Notes under the pieces: model-generated | What the model was told of the DNA's origin: nothing | The model's database searches: none | The model's input: the letters and a program-made list of their open reading frames with translations, nothing else | Assembly (NCBI RefSeq): GCF_016406145.1 | Contig: NZ_CP066306.1 | Span: 930,001-994,000 of the forward strand | Origin: Pseudomonas putida | GTDB taxonomy: Bacteria > Pseudomonadota > Gammaproteobacteria > Pseudomonadales > Pseudomonadaceae | Direction of reading: 5' to 3' | DNA length: 64,000 bases | Made by a program: the position numbers and the translations under genes | Shown: piece after piece, positions 36,041 to 45,548 of the stretch | Position numbering within the stretch: the stretch's first letter is position 1 | How the letters are laid out: the number at the start of each line of letters is the position of its first letter

Positions 36041-36451
36041 ATGCACCTCTCCCTCAATGGAAAGCGCGCACTCATCAGTGGTTCCATGGCAGGGCAGGGC
36101 CTGTCTACCGCCATCGACCTTGCCGCCGCCGGCGCCGAGGTCGTGCTCAACGACCGCACCCAGGCGTTGGTCGACGCTGCGCTGAAAGCGATACGTGAGC
36201 GCTTGCCCAAGGCACGGATCATTGGCGTTGCCGCTGACCTGGGCACCGAACAGGGTGTGCAGGCCTTGCTCCAGCAGGTGCCGCACACCGATATCCTGGT
36301 CAACAACGGCACGCAGGACGTTGCCCGGCGCCTGCAGCGTCATTACGCCCGCGGCATGGCCGAGCGCAAGTGGGGGCAGGTGATCCACCTGCGCGGTGAA
36401 TCAGAGCGGTCGCAGCAGCCCGAAGCGTTTGCGCAGTACCCAGTCCAGTAA
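36041..36451 (+). pseudogene. Decayed short-chain dehydrogenase fragment
   Basis: The frame reads like a classical SDR for its first ~90 residues (MHLSLNGKRALISGSMAG, LAAAGAEVVLNDRTQ, TDILVNN). It then jumps to RHYARGMAERKWGQVI, losing the roughly 30 residues expected between these blocks, and runs out in the antisense of the next gene before the Tyr-x3-Lys active site. The glycine motif is also damaged (GSMAGQG instead of TGxxxGIG). A good ribosome site (GCGGAGG) remains. It converges with and overlaps the intact SDR gene by about 50 nt. Confidence 0.8.
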
Positions 36452-37225
36452 CCGCCGTGGCAGCCAGCGTGCCAGTAGCGGCAACGCCGTACTGCCATTG
36501 CCCAGCCGCACCACTGCTGGCACAGGTGATTTGCGCGTGGCCGCCAGCAGCCCTTGGGCAAATTGCGCCGCGGATGTGGGCCGGTCTTGCGAGGCGCGGG
36601 CTCGCGCCTGGATATGCTCGCGCAGCGGCCACCACGGCGACTGCGCCGCTACCACCTGATCGGCCTGGCGCTGCGCATTGCTGGCGAATTGTGAGGCGAT
36701 CGCTCCCGGTTGCACTTCCATCACCTGAATGCCGAAAGGCGCCAGCTCCAGGCGCAGGGCGTCGCTCAGTGCATGCACGGCAGCCTTGGAGGCGCAGTAG
36801 GCGCCCGCGAACGGCGTGACCATTACGCCCGATACACTGCCGATGTTGACCACCAGCCCACGCGCACGGCGCAGCAGCGGGAACACTGCACCGGTTACCC
36901 CGATCACGGCGAACACATTGGTTTCGAACTGCTGGCGCATGGCGTCCACGCCGCCATCCAGCAGGGGGCCCATGGCACCGTAGCCAGCGTTGTTGACCAG
37001 GATGTCGAGCCGGCCGTGGCGTGCTTCCAGCTCCTCGGCCAGGTGCTTCAGGCCCTCGGGGTCGTTGACGTCAAGCTGCCGGGCGGTGAAACCGGCGCCG
37101 GCCAGGTGTTCAACGTCTTCGGCTTTACGGGCGGTGGCCCAAACGTCGTGGCCGGCATCGCGAAAGGCTTCGGCCAGGGCGCGGCCGATGCCGCTGGAAC
37201 AACCGGTGATCAGGACGGTGGGCAT
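36401..37225 (-). CDS. Short-chain dehydrogenase/reductase
   Basis: 274 residues, classical SDR: TGCSSGIG cofactor site (residues 7-14), NNAG at about 79-82, catalytic Ser in NIGSVSG and YCASK (Tyr/Lys at about 144/148). The C-terminal extension is basic and hydrophobic (LARWLPRRLLDWVLRKRFG). The substrate is unknown. It stands alone between the decayed SDR and a REP doublet. Confidence 0.9.
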   Translation of the reverse strand: MPTVLITGCSSGIGRALAEAFRDAGHDVWATARKAEDVEHLAGAGFTARQLDVNDPEGLKHLAEELEARHGRLDILVNNAGYGAMGPLLDGGVDAMRQQFETNVFAVIGVTGAVFPLLRRARGLVVNIGSVSGVMVTPFAGAYCASKAAVHALSDALRLELAPFGIQVMEVQPGAIASQFASNAQRQADQVVAAQSPWWPLREHIQARARASQDRPTSAAQFAQGLLAATRKSPVPAVVRLGNGSTALPLLARWLPRRLLDWVLRKRFGLLRPL

Positions 37226-37270
37226 TGGGCAGGCCTGTGCTCAGAATAAGTTATGTATAGGCTGGGCTGG

Positions 37271-37359
37271 CCCCATCGCCGGCAAGCCAGCTCCCAGAGG
37301 TACCCCGAATCTGCCGGCAGCGGTGAGCCTTTGGGAGCCGGCTTGCCGGCGATAGGGCC
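37271..37359. repeat. Inverted REP doublet (REPIN-like)
   Basis: A REP at 37271-37300 (ATCGCCGGCAAGCCAGCTCC core) faces an inverted copy at 37331-37359 (GGGAGCCGGCTTGCCGGCGA core). The arms pair with only one or two mismatches. It separates the SDR and the small membrane-protein gene. Confidence 0.82.
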
Positions 37360-37374
37360 AGATCAGGCACCGTA

Positions 37375-37839
37375 TCAGTTGGCGAATGTACCCTGTAGAT
37401 GCTCGGCACGAAACTCCAGTGTCTGCGGCCGGTAGCCAGCGCGCAGTGGCGGCAGTGGCAGGCAGTCGGTCCACTCGGCCCCAGGCTGCAGTTCACCCGG
37501 CCCACGATAACGCGGTGCGCTGTAGGTGTTTTCGGCCAGGTTGATGGTATCGCCCGGGGCATAGGCACCGACCCGCCAGCGCAGTTCGGTCAGCGGAGCC
37601 TTGTTGCCGTTTTTCATCTGTACCTTTAAGGCACGGTCGGCGGGGCATTGATCCGGGGCGTAGGTCAGGCGCAGGTCAAGACGTGCCAGTTGCGAAGCTT
37701 CGCGTGTGTCCTGCCAGACGACGAACAGCGCGACCAGCCCGAGGCCGCAGACAGCGGCTAGCGAGATCGGCAAGGCCTTGGCCGGGTAACGCAGGAGCAG
37801 TACCAGCCAGGTGAGGATGAGGAAGGCGCCGATGATCAT
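37375..37839 (-). CDS. Hypothetical membrane-anchored protein
   Basis: 154 residues. Two N-terminal hydrophobic segments (about 2-16 and 22-42) are followed by a soluble part with Cys residues in TYAPDQCPADRALKVQMKN and TDCLPLPPLR. This could be an Ig-like extracytoplasmic domain. A longer frame to 37947 reads through heptamer repeats and is unlikely. The gene follows algA on the same strand but is separated by the repeat element. I do not recognise a function. Confidence 0.7.
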   Translation of the reverse strand: MIIGAFLILTWLVLLLRYPAKALPISLAAVCGLGLVALFVVWQDTREASQLARLDLRLTYAPDQCPADRALKVQMKNGNKAPLTELRWRVGAYAPGDTINLAENTYSAPRYRGPGELQPGAEWTDCLPLPPLRAGYRPQTLEFRAEHLQGTFAN

Positions 37840-37883
37840 GTGGTCCGAGTCCCGTTCGAGTCTTCGGACATCTTGGAGCTGCC

Positions 37884-37980
37884 AGCTCCAAGCTGCAAGC
37901 GGCAAGAGAAAAGCGGGTCGGCGGTGGCCCCACATCTGTAGGCACACCGTCGACCCGCTGTAGCTTGCCGCTTGCCGCTT
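37884..37980. repeat. Second heptamer inverted-repeat element after algA
   Basis: Left heptamers AGCTCCA, AGCTGCA and AGCGGCA (37884-37904) face right-arm units of type CCGCTTG up to the algA stop. Between them 37912-37926 pairs with 37945-37959 (15 bp, one mismatch). It has the same plan as 24145-24236, with a different stem sequence. It abuts the algA stop and could shape the operon's 3' end, though there is no U-tract. Confidence 0.85.
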
Positions 37981-39433
37981 ACTGCGCGATGGTCTTCACC
38001 GATACGCCCCGTTCGACGGGAGTGGACGTGCGCCCATACACATCTTCGAAGCGCTCGATATCATCCTCGCCCAGGTAACTGCCGGACTGCACTTCGATGA
38101 TCTCCAGCGGGATCTTGCCCGGGTTGCGCAGGCGGTGGACCGAAGCGATCGGGATGTAGGTCGACTGGTTTTCGGTGAGCAGGAACACGTTTTCATCGCA
38201 CGTCACTTCGGCGGTGCCCGATACCACGATCCAGTGCTCGGCCCGGTGGTGGTGCATCTGCAGCGACAGGCTGGCGCCCGGCTTGACGGTGATGTGCTTG
38301 ACCTGGAAGCGGCCGCCCATGTCCACCGAATCGTAAGAGCCCCACGGGCGGTACACTTCGAGATGGTTCTGGGTTTCGCTACGGCCTTGCTCGTCGAGGG
38401 TCTTGACCATCTGCTTGACGCCCTGGACCTTGTCCTTGTGGGCGATCATCATCGCGTCCTTGGTCTCGACCACGACGATATTTTCCAGGCCGATCACCGA
38501 CACCAGCTTGCCATTGCCATGGATCATGCAATTGCGGCTGTCCTGCACCACCACATCACCCTTGGTGACGTTGCCATTGGCGTCCTTGTCATGCACTTCC
38601 CACAGCGACGACCAGCAGCCGACGTCGCTCCAGCCAGCCGACATCGGTACCACGCAGGCGCGCTGGGTCTTTTCCATCACCGCATAGTCGATGGAGTTGT
38701 CCGGGCAGCAGGCGAATGTCGCTTCGTCGATGCTCAGCACATCATCTGTTTCGTCGCTGCGCTCCAGGGCCAGCACGCAGGTGTCATAGATGTCAGGGTC
38801 GTGCTTTTTCAGCTCTTCAAGGAAGCGGCTGGCGCGGAACAGGAACATGCCGCTGTTCCAGAAGTAGCCTCCGGACTGGACGAATTCGGCGGCGCGCTTT
38901 TCGTCGGGTTTTTCGACGAACTGCGCCACCCGGGCCACGCCTTCGGGCAGCAGGGCGTCCTGGCTGGAGCGGATGTAGCCATAGCCTGTCTCGGGCCTGG
39001 TCGCCGGTACGCCGAACAGCACCATTTCGCCACGCTCGGCGGCTACGGTAGCCAGGGCCAGGGCACGCTGCAGGGCTTTCTGGTCGTCGATCACGTGGTC
39101 GGCCGGAAGCACCAGCATCAAGTCATCGCGCCCCTCGTTGGCCAGCTTCATGGCGGCCATCGCTACCGCAGGGGCCGTGTTGCGGCCGAAGGGTTCCATC
39201 AGGATGCCCTGGGTTTGCAGTTTCAGCGCTGCGAGCTGTTCCTGGACGATGAACTTGTGGTCCTTGTTGCAGACCACGATCGGTGCATCCATGCCTTCGA
39301 ACACCAGGCGCTCGAGGGTTTGCTGGAACAGCGTGTGCTCACCGGTCAGGGCGAGGAACTGCTTGGGGAACTGCTTGCGCGACAAAGGCCACAGACGCGA
39401 ACCGCTACCACCAGAAAGAATTACCGGGATCAT
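37979..39433 (-). CDS. algA: AlgA, bifunctional phosphomannose isomerase / GDP-mannose pyrophosphorylase
   Basis: 484 residues. The N-terminal nucleotidyltransferase is marked by SGGSGSRLWPLSRKQFPKQF (about residues 7-26). The C-terminal type II isomerase cupin contains PGASLSLQMHHHRAEHWIVV. It makes mannose-6-phosphate from fructose-6-phosphate and GDP-mannose from mannose-1-phosphate, the first and third steps of alginate precursor synthesis. It is the last gene of the alg operon. Confidence 0.97.
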   Translation of the reverse strand: MIPVILSGGSGSRLWPLSRKQFPKQFLALTGEHTLFQQTLERLVFEGMDAPIVVCNKDHKFIVQEQLAALKLQTQGILMEPFGRNTAPAVAMAAMKLANEGRDDLMLVLPADHVIDDQKALQRALALATVAAERGEMVLFGVPATRPETGYGYIRSSQDALLPEGVARVAQFVEKPDEKRAAEFVQSGGYFWNSGMFLFRASRFLEELKKHDPDIYDTCVLALERSDETDDVLSIDEATFACCPDNSIDYAVMEKTQRACVVPMSAGWSDVGCWSSLWEVHDKDANGNVTKGDVVVQDSRNCMIHGNGKLVSVIGLENIVVVETKDAMMIAHKDKVQGVKQMVKTLDEQGRSETQNHLEVYRPWGSYDSVDMGGRFQVKHITVKPGASLSLQMHHHRAEHWIVVSGTAEVTCDENVFLLTENQSTYIPIASVHRLRNPGKIPLEIIEVQSGSYLGEDDIERFEDVYGRTSTPVERGVSVKTIAQ

Positions 39434-39470
39434 GTTGTTTCTCCAATAAGGTCGTTAATGAGGCAGAGGA

Positions 39471-40118
39471 TCAGTTGGTGGACACTGGGCGGGTGACCCA
39501 GACCGGCGACAGGCTGCTGCCGGAGCCGGTGACGTACAGCACGGCGGCTTCGCCGCGCTCCAGGGCGACGGGTTTGACGTCGCTGACTTTCTTGTCTCCT
39601 GCAAACAGAGCCAGGTTCACCTTGACCGGGTTGATCTCACGCTCGCCACGGCCTTTGGCAGCCACCGGAGTAACCACCTCGGTCTTGCCATCGGCGGTCT
39701 TCAGGGCCAACGGCTGGTCGCTCAGGTTCTGCACACGTACCAGGGCTTTCTGCTTGTTCTTGAAAGGCGGTTCTTCAATCAGCTGCGGGTTGCCGCTGCC
39801 GTTGTTGACCAGGGTGTAGTACTTGTCTGCGGCCAGCTTGACCGGGACGCTCTTGCCTGCGACCTGCGCGGTGTAGTCACCGCCCGGGAGGAAGCTGAAG
39901 TCGCTGCTGGCCTGGGCGCCGACCTGTTTGATCTGGGTGTTGCCGACGCTGGCGGCAGCCGGTGCAGGCGAGGCGTTGTACAGGCGCACGAAGGTCGAGC
40001 CTTTCGGTGCGGTGGGGCCATACAGGGCAGCGTCGGCGCCGGCGAATGCCTGCATCGAAGCCAACGACAGGCCTGCTGCGAGGGTGAGGGCTTTGGCAAT
40101 GGAAGTCTTGGTAGTCAT
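39471..40118 (-). CDS. algF: AlgF, alginate O-acetylation accessory protein
   Basis: 215 residues with a signal peptide ending near residue 27 (MQAFAGA). The periplasmic part, with GSTFVRLYNASPAPAAASVG and repeated beta-rich segments, is typical of AlgF. It is required with AlgI, AlgJ and AlgX for acetylation of mannuronate. It lies between algJ and algA as in P. aeruginosa. Confidence 0.93.
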   Translation of the reverse strand: MTTKTSIAKALTLAAGLSLASMQAFAGADAALYGPTAPKGSTFVRLYNASPAPAAASVGNTQIKQVGAQASSDFSFLPGGDYTAQVAGKSVPVKLAADKYYTLVNNGSGNPQLIEEPPFKNKQKALVRVQNLSDQPLALKTADGKTEVVTPVAAKGRGEREINPVKVNLALFAGDKKVSDVKPVALERGEAAVLYVTGSGSSLSPVWVTRPVSTN

Positions 40119-40139
40119 GTGCGTGTTCCTCTCTATCTA

Positions 40140-41297
40140 TCAGTGGTCCGTCCGGTTGGACGACAGGGCCAGGTTTTCTTCGGATTTGCGGGTGTTCTTC
40201 AGTTGCGCGATCCACTGTGGATCGAAGCTGCTGAGGTCGTTTTTCATTGGCAGATAACGTTCGGGGAATTCCCACACCACAACCTGTGGCGCGGCGTTCT
40301 TGAAGGCATCGCTTTGCAGGTACTTGAGCATTGGCAGCAGCGGGCCGTGGCCGTCTTCGGCATAGTTGGCGACATCGCTGTGCAGGGCCTGCTGCAGCGC
40401 GCCGAGGAAGTTCCAGTGCGGGTTGGCGCTGTAGCTGGTGCCGACCAGGGCGACTGGGATCTGGCTGTCGGCGAACAGGGCATCGCCCGCATCACCTTCT
40501 GCCTCGACCGGGCGCGTGCTGCGTTGCTGCAGGGTGTCCGGGTTGGGCAGCAGGTTGCTGAACAGCGGGTCCAGTGGCAGGAAGTTGGTCAGGTCGCCCT
40601 TGTACGGGGCAGTGCTGCCAGCCTCGGTGATGAACGTCTGTGGGTCGCCATTGAGCAGGCTCTGGCGGTTGACCGCCTCGGCCACTGCCTGTGCGGCGAC
40701 TTCAGCGCCCATCGGTGTCCAGTGGGTATCTGTACGCAGGAATACTTGGCCGCGGGCCTTGGCCTGTTCCATCGGGGCCATCAGGTCAGGGGCGAACACG
40801 TTGGCCTGACGGACCTGGGCATGGAACTGGTTGTACAGGTCGTCATGCAGGCTGGCTGGCGTCTCCTTGCCCAGATACTCCGAGTAGACCCGCGCTTTGG
40901 CCGGCACGATCGCCAGCACCAGCTGGCTGCCGTGCTGTTGCAGGGTGTCGCGCACACCGCGGATCAGCGCCAGGTTTTCCTGCATGAGCTGGTCGGCACC
41001 GGCAGTCGGTTTGAACTCTTCGTCGCTGAACAGCCACTGGTCACGGCCCAGCACCACGCCCGGGCGGCCTTCGTTGAACAGCTTGTAATCCAGCGCGGCC
41101 CAGAGGTTGGTGCCCAGGCGCTTGATCGGGAACTCGTCGTCGTAGTGCGTCTCGGCGGCCTTGGCCAGCTTGCCGTTGAGCACGGTCATCTGTTCGGTGC
41201 GCTGGAAGCTTTGCAGGCCACCGGTGGACCAGGCGCCCATGCCTACCAGCAGGCCGATGAACGACAGGGAATAGGTGATGCGTAATGTCCGGGTCAT
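40140..41297 (-). CDS. algJ: AlgJ, alginate O-acetyltransferase-like protein
   Basis: 385 residues from ATG 41297 (another ATG at 41303 and a TTG at 41306 are possible). A signal-anchor helix lies at about 6-24. The SGNH-like active site is intact: RTDTHWTPMG with Asp/His near residues 190/192, and a Ser in VGTSYSANPHW near 287. It is a periplasmic acetyl esterase/transferase acting with AlgI and AlgF. Confidence 0.95.
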   Translation of the reverse strand: MTRTLRITYSLSFIGLLVGMGAWSTGGLQSFQRTEQMTVLNGKLAKAAETHYDDEFPIKRLGTNLWAALDYKLFNEGRPGVVLGRDQWLFSDEEFKPTAGADQLMQENLALIRGVRDTLQQHGSQLVLAIVPAKARVYSEYLGKETPASLHDDLYNQFHAQVRQANVFAPDLMAPMEQAKARGQVFLRTDTHWTPMGAEVAAQAVAEAVNRQSLLNGDPQTFITEAGSTAPYKGDLTNFLPLDPLFSNLLPNPDTLQQRSTRPVEAEGDAGDALFADSQIPVALVGTSYSANPHWNFLGALQQALHSDVANYAEDGHGPLLPMLKYLQSDAFKNAAPQVVVWEFPERYLPMKNDLSSFDPQWIAQLKNTRKSEENLALSSNRTDH

Positions 41298-41308
41298 GGT
41301 CATCAACC

Positions 41309-42769
41309 TCAGAACTGGAAGTAAAGGAACGGCGAGTAGCTCTGCGCCGAAAGCTTGAGGATCGAGGCCACGAACAGCAGCAGGATCAGGGCGCGGGTCA
41401 TCACCCGGGTCCAGTCCAGGCCCAGCGAGCCGTCGGCATTGACCTGTGCCGGAGTGCGCATGGCTGCCGGCGGGGTGGCATTGCGGTAGAAATCACGCAG
41501 GCCGAAGAACGCCAGGGTGATGTAGGCGATGACCAGCGTCGCCACCTGCAGCCCGGTGAGCTGGGCGCGGTTGAGTTCGGACAGCTGCCACTCGCCGAAG
41601 CTGAACATGGCGCCGTACATGCGGCCGGCCACTTCGAGGTTTTCGGCGCGGAAGATCACCCAGCCGACCACCACCAGCAGGAAGGTGAACGCCCACTTGA
41701 CCGGGTTGAAGCGCTGCGGGTTGGTGTCCAGGCCCAGTGCGCGCTCGATTGCCAGCCACATGCCGTGCCAGGCGCCCCAGATGATGTAGGTGAAGTTGGC
41801 GCCGTGCCACAGCCCGCCCAGCAGCATGGTCAGGAACAGGTTGCGGTAGGTGTTGAAGGTGCCTTTGCGGTTGCCGCCCAGGGTGATGTACAGGTAGTCG
41901 CGCAGCCAGGTCGACAGGCTGATGTGCCAGCGGCGCCAGAACTCGGTTATCGACTGGCTGATGTAAGGCTGCTTGAAGTTCTCCATGAAGCGGAAGCCCA
42001 TCATCAGCCCCAGGCCGATGGCCATGTCGCTATAGCCGGAGAAGTCGAAGTACAGCTGCGCGGTGTAGGCCAGAGCGCCCAGCCAGGCGTCACCGGTGGT
42101 AGGGTTCTGCAGGGCGAAGCAATGGTCGGCGACCACCGCCAGGGTATCGGCGATGAACACTTTCTTGATGAAGCCCTGCATGAAGCGGGTGCAGCCTTCG
42201 GAGAACTTGTCCAGGGTGTGGGTGCGGTTGTTGAACTGGTCGACCAGGTCCTTGAAACGCAGCACGGGGCCGGCGATCAGGTGCGGGAATATCGCCACGA
42301 ACGCCGCGAAGTCGATCAGGTTGCGGGTGGCCGGGGTATCGCCGCGGTACACGTCGATGATGTAGCTGATCGATTCGAAGATGTAGAACGAGATACCGAT
42401 CGGCAGCAGCACATGGGTGAGGATGAAGGGCTCAAGGCCGAACGAGCTGATGATCGCGTTGAGGCTGTCGACGCCGAAGTTGGCGTACTTGAAGTAGCCG
42501 AGGATCGCCAGGTCCACGCCTACGCCCAGCAGCAGCCAACGCTGTGCAGGCTTGGTGCGCACGCCAGCGGCGCCGACTTTCAGGCCGATCCAGTAGTTCC
42601 ACAGGGTGACACCGGCGAACAGGGCGAGGAAGTCCACCCGCCACCAGGCGTAGAAGATGTAGCTGGCGACCAGCAGCAGCAGGTTGCGATAGCGTTGCCC
42701 GCTCAGGTAGTACAGGCCGAGGAATATCGGCAAGAACAGGAACAGGAACACGTTGGACGAGAAGACCAT
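41309..42769 (-). CDS. algI: AlgI, membrane-bound O-acetyltransferase
   Basis: 486 residues with about ten membrane helices. MBOAT signatures are WRRWHISLSTWLRDYLYI and LLGGLWHGANFTYIIWGAWHG, with the catalytic His near residue 322. It passes acetyl groups across the inner membrane for alginate acetylation. The ATG at 42769 has AGGAGA; the frame above it is repeat and spacer sequence. Unusually, it is separated from algL by 215 bases holding a REP doublet. Confidence 0.96.
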   Translation of the reverse strand: MVFSSNVFLFLFLPIFLGLYYLSGQRYRNLLLLVASYIFYAWWRVDFLALFAGVTLWNYWIGLKVGAAGVRTKPAQRWLLLGVGVDLAILGYFKYANFGVDSLNAIISSFGLEPFILTHVLLPIGISFYIFESISYIIDVYRGDTPATRNLIDFAAFVAIFPHLIAGPVLRFKDLVDQFNNRTHTLDKFSEGCTRFMQGFIKKVFIADTLAVVADHCFALQNPTTGDAWLGALAYTAQLYFDFSGYSDMAIGLGLMMGFRFMENFKQPYISQSITEFWRRWHISLSTWLRDYLYITLGGNRKGTFNTYRNLFLTMLLGGLWHGANFTYIIWGAWHGMWLAIERALGLDTNPQRFNPVKWAFTFLLVVVGWVIFRAENLEVAGRMYGAMFSFGEWQLSELNRAQLTGLQVATLVIAYITLAFFGLRDFYRNATPPAAMRTPAQVNADGSLGLDWTRVMTRALILLLFVASILKLSAQSYSPFLYFQF

Positions 42770-42868
42770 CCCGGTTCTCCTAAATTGTTCACAGCATCCA
42801 GGGCAAAGCGCCCCCCAAACCCCCCAGTGAGAAACTGGAGGAAACCTTTGTTGCTTCAATACCGCTGG

Positions 42869-42950
42869 CGAGGGCTTGGCCCTCGTTTCGCGACGCAAGG
42901 CCGCTCCTACAGATTCAGCGCCGTCCTTGTAGGAGCGGCCTTGCGTCGCG
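42869..42950. repeat. Hairpin plus REP doublet with perfect 23-bp inverted repeat inside the alg operon
   Basis: A perfect hairpin CGAGGGC-TTG-GCCCTCG (42869-42885) is followed by a REP at 42889-42911 and its exact reverse complement at 42928-42950 (23 of 23 bases) across a 16-nt spacer. It lies wholly between algL and algI, so the alg mRNA must contain it. Confidence 0.92.
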
Positions 42951-42984
42951 ATGGGCCGCAAAGCGGCCCCCATTCAGGCAACGC

Positions 42985-44088
42985 TTATTTCTTGGATTGC
43001 GCGCTCGGGTCATAGACCCGGGTCAGGTTGCCGCCGAGCCGGAAGCTGTCGAACGGCTGCATCCGGTGTTTGCGCTCAAGCGTGTCGCCCACGCACTGGT
43101 ACAGCGCGCACCAAGGCTCGAGCCATGCGTACTTGCCGTCGACCTTGAGGTCCTTCATGTCCTGTTTCTCACCCGCGCGCTCGGCGAAGTGGCGCGGATC
43201 GCGGGCGCCGTACAGCACGCCTTCGCCCAGGCGCTGCAGGGCAAAGTTGTTTTCGCTGCGCAGGTCCACGCCGTTGGCCTTGGCAAAGCTTGCGATCATC
43301 GCCAGTGGTGGCAGGGCGTAGTTGTGATATGCCAGGGCACGCTGCTTGCGTTTGATTTCGTTGGGCAGGAAGCCTTGGTCGTCGATCTGGTTGGCGCCGA
43401 CCTTGTATTCCTTCACCGCCCAGTCGAACAGGTCACGGCGGTCGGTGGCCACGGCGGTAGCCATCACCGACCAGGCCGCCCAGTAGCTGTGGTTGTTGAT
43501 CTTCTCCAGCGGCAGGTTGCTCCAGTCGCGTACGGTCTGCTCGGCGAGGCGGGCGAACCACTTCTCGATGAGCTCGGCCTCGGCCTGGTGTGCGGCCAAT
43601 GGTTGCGAGTTGGAGAACTTCAGGCGCAGCCACGAGCCGCTCATGCTGCCCAGCGCCCATTTGCGCATGGACTTGCCGGTGTGGTTGTAGTTGGTGGACA
43701 TCAACGCATCAGCGCGCGCCCATGTACCCAGCCAGGTCAGGGTGCAGTCCAGCTGCGCCGGACGGCCGTCACGCATGTACTGGTTGACCATCTTGGCGAC
43801 ACCACGCTCAAGGGTTGTGATGTCTTTGGTGGAGTCGCGGAAGGCTTGTTCCGAGTCCCGGTTCAGGGTCGCCCGAGCCTTGTCCGAGCCTTCGTACTTG
43901 CTGCGGAATTGCAGTGCGCCGGTGAAAGGTTTGGGCGCCGATTCGCAGCGGAAGTTGCCGTCGCTGGTCTTGATTTTTTCAATCCCCTCGTAATAACCCT
44001 GGGGGGGTACCAGCGCGGCATGCGCGGCACCTCCGTACAGGGCCAGAACGAGCAGGGCGGGGCTGAAGATTCGCTTGAATGCAGTCAT
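42985..44088 (-). CDS. algL: AlgL, periplasmic alginate lyase
   Basis: 367 residues, PL5 family. The signal peptide spans about 1-24. The active-site region [15 protein letters not shown] places the catalytic His near 202; other family blocks are [18 protein letters not shown] and [17 protein letters not shown]. It degrades polymer that strays into the periplasm. The ATG at 44088 was chosen for the signal peptide; the longer frame is antisense to algX. Confidence 0.95.
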   Translation of the reverse strand: MTAFKRIFSPALLVLALYGGAAHAALVPPQGYYEGIEKIKTSDGNFRCESAPKPFTGALQFRSKYEGSDKARATLNRDSEQAFRDSTKDITTLERGVAKMVNQYMRDGRPAQLDCTLTWLGTWARADALMSTNYNHTGKSMRKWALGSMSGSWLRLKFSNSQPLAAHQAEAELIEKWFARLAEQTVRDWSNLPLEKINNHSYWAAWSVMATAVATDRRDLFDWAVKEYKVGANQIDDQGFLPNEIKRKQRALAYHNYALPPLAMIASFAKANGVDLRSENNFALQRLGEGVLYGARDPRHFAERAGEKQDMKDLKVDGKYAWLEPWCALYQCVGDTLERKHRMQPFDSFRLGGNLTRVYDPSAQSKK

Positions 44089-44095
44089 GGTCGCC

Positions 44096-45535
44096 TCACT
44101 GGCCGGCCTGCGCGGTTTGCGCGGGCACGGCGTAGTTGTTGCGTTTGCAGAGCTTGGCCTCGACCTTCTGGGTGCCGCTTTCTGGCCCCTGGACTTCCAG
44201 GGCCAGCAGGTTCTGGCTGGCCCAGTCCTCGTCTTCACGCATCTGGAAGACGAAGCGGCCATTGGTGTCGGAGGTTTCCGGCTTCTCGATCTTGATGTCC
44301 TCGTGGCGCCCATTGAGGTACCAGAGGGTGGCTTGCAGCACCTTCACCGAAGGGTCTTCGAACTTGATGTCCATCTGCAGGTTGCGGTTGATCAGGTCTT
44401 TGATCACGCCGCCCTTGCCGTTGACCATCAGCTCGTTCTTGCCGGGCTTGAGGGTGCTGCTGGCGCTCATCAGCGCCGGGCGCGCGTCACAGCCATCGTC
44501 GAGCAGACCGAGGATCTGCCGCCAGATGGTTTCCTGGTCCAGGCGATACAGCGGCGAGAATTCCCAGATGAGGATCTTCGGTGGATTGTTCTGGAATTCC
44601 TCACTGCCCAGGTACTCGATCATCGAGCCTTCCAGGCCGCCGCCAGGGAAGGCGACGTTGAGCACGTCGGCACCGATGTACTGCTCGAGGAAGCCCGAGA
44701 AGTTGTAGTTCTTGCCGCTGTGGCTGGTGCCGACCAAGGTGATCTGGGCGTTACCGCTGTCACCGAACAGATCGTCGCCGCCGCTGGCGCCTTTCGGTTC
44801 GGTGGCGAACTGGTCCATGTACTGTACGGCGTAGCTGGTGCCGCACAGCTGCCCGGCAACGTTGTGCAGGGTGCCGGTCTTGCCCATGCGCCCGGACTTG
44901 TGGGTCTCGAATTCCTTGCGCGGGATACCTTCGAAGGCCGGCATCTTGTGGACGGTGTCGGCCACGATCTTGGCTGCACGCTCAGCACCGTAAGGTGTCC
45001 AGTGCTGGTCACCACGGAAGTAGAAGTCCTTGCCCTGCTCGGCGGCCGCCAACTGTTCGTTGGTCAGCGGCGACAGGTCCGGCACGTTGTAGCCCATGCT
45101 GGCGAATCGCTTGAGCATGGCCTGGTAGTTGCCCAGGGCCTTCTGGTAGTCGAAGGCAGCTTTCTCGGCCGGGTTGAGCATGTTGCGGTTCACCAGGCCT
45201 CGGGTTGGCTGGTACACCACCACCAGTTCCACGCCACGCTTCTTGAACGCGTCGTGCACTTGCTGCAGGCGCTTGTAGCCTGCAGGTGTGGTGCTGAACT
45301 CGGTACGCAGGTCTTCGCGGGTACGGAACAGCCAGTCGCCCTTGGCTTGTACCAGCGTGGTGAAGTTCTGCTGGTAGCGTGTGGTGTAGCGGCTGGCGTC
45401 GTGTGCCTCGGGGCACAGCTGGCAGCAAGGCTCGGCAGTGAAGGTCGGCGCCTTGACCTCGTCGGCGCGCACGCCCTGGCTGATGGCCAGGAGGGCGGCG
45501 GACAGGCCCAGCAGTTTCATCAAATGTGGGGTCAT
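44096..45535 (-). CDS. algX: AlgX, terminal alginate acetyltransferase
   Basis: 479 residues. The signal peptide spans about 1-24. An SGNH domain carries [11 protein letters not shown] (Asp/His near 174/176) and [12 protein letters not shown] (Ser near 269), followed by a C-terminal carbohydrate-binding module. It acetylates mannuronate in the periplasmic complex and contacts AlgK and AlgL. It lies 7 nt upstream of algL. Confidence 0.96.
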   Translation of the reverse strand: MTPHLMKLLGLSAALLAISQGVRADEVKAPTFTAEPCCQLCPEAHDASRYTTRYQQNFTTLVQAKGDWLFRTREDLRTEFSTTPAGYKRLQQVHDAFKKRGVELVVVYQPTRGLVNRNMLNPAEKAAFDYQKALGNYQAMLKRFASMGYNVPDLSPLTNEQLAAAEQGKDFYFRGDQHWTPYGAERAAKIVADTVHKMPAFEGIPRKEFETHKSGRMGKTGTLHNVAGQLCGTSYAVQYMDQFATEPKGASGGDDLFGDSGNAQITLVGTSHSGKNYNFSGFLEQYIGADVLNVAFPGGGLEGSMIEYLGSEEFQNNPPKILIWEFSPLYRLDQETIWRQILGLLDDGCDARPALMSASSTLKPGKNELMVNGKGGVIKDLINRNLQMDIKFEDPSVKVLQATLWYLNGRHEDIKIEKPETSDTNGRFVFQMREDEDWASQNLLALEVQGPESGTQKVEAKLCKRNNYAVPAQTAQAGQ

Positions 45536-45548
45536 GGTCTGGGCTTCC

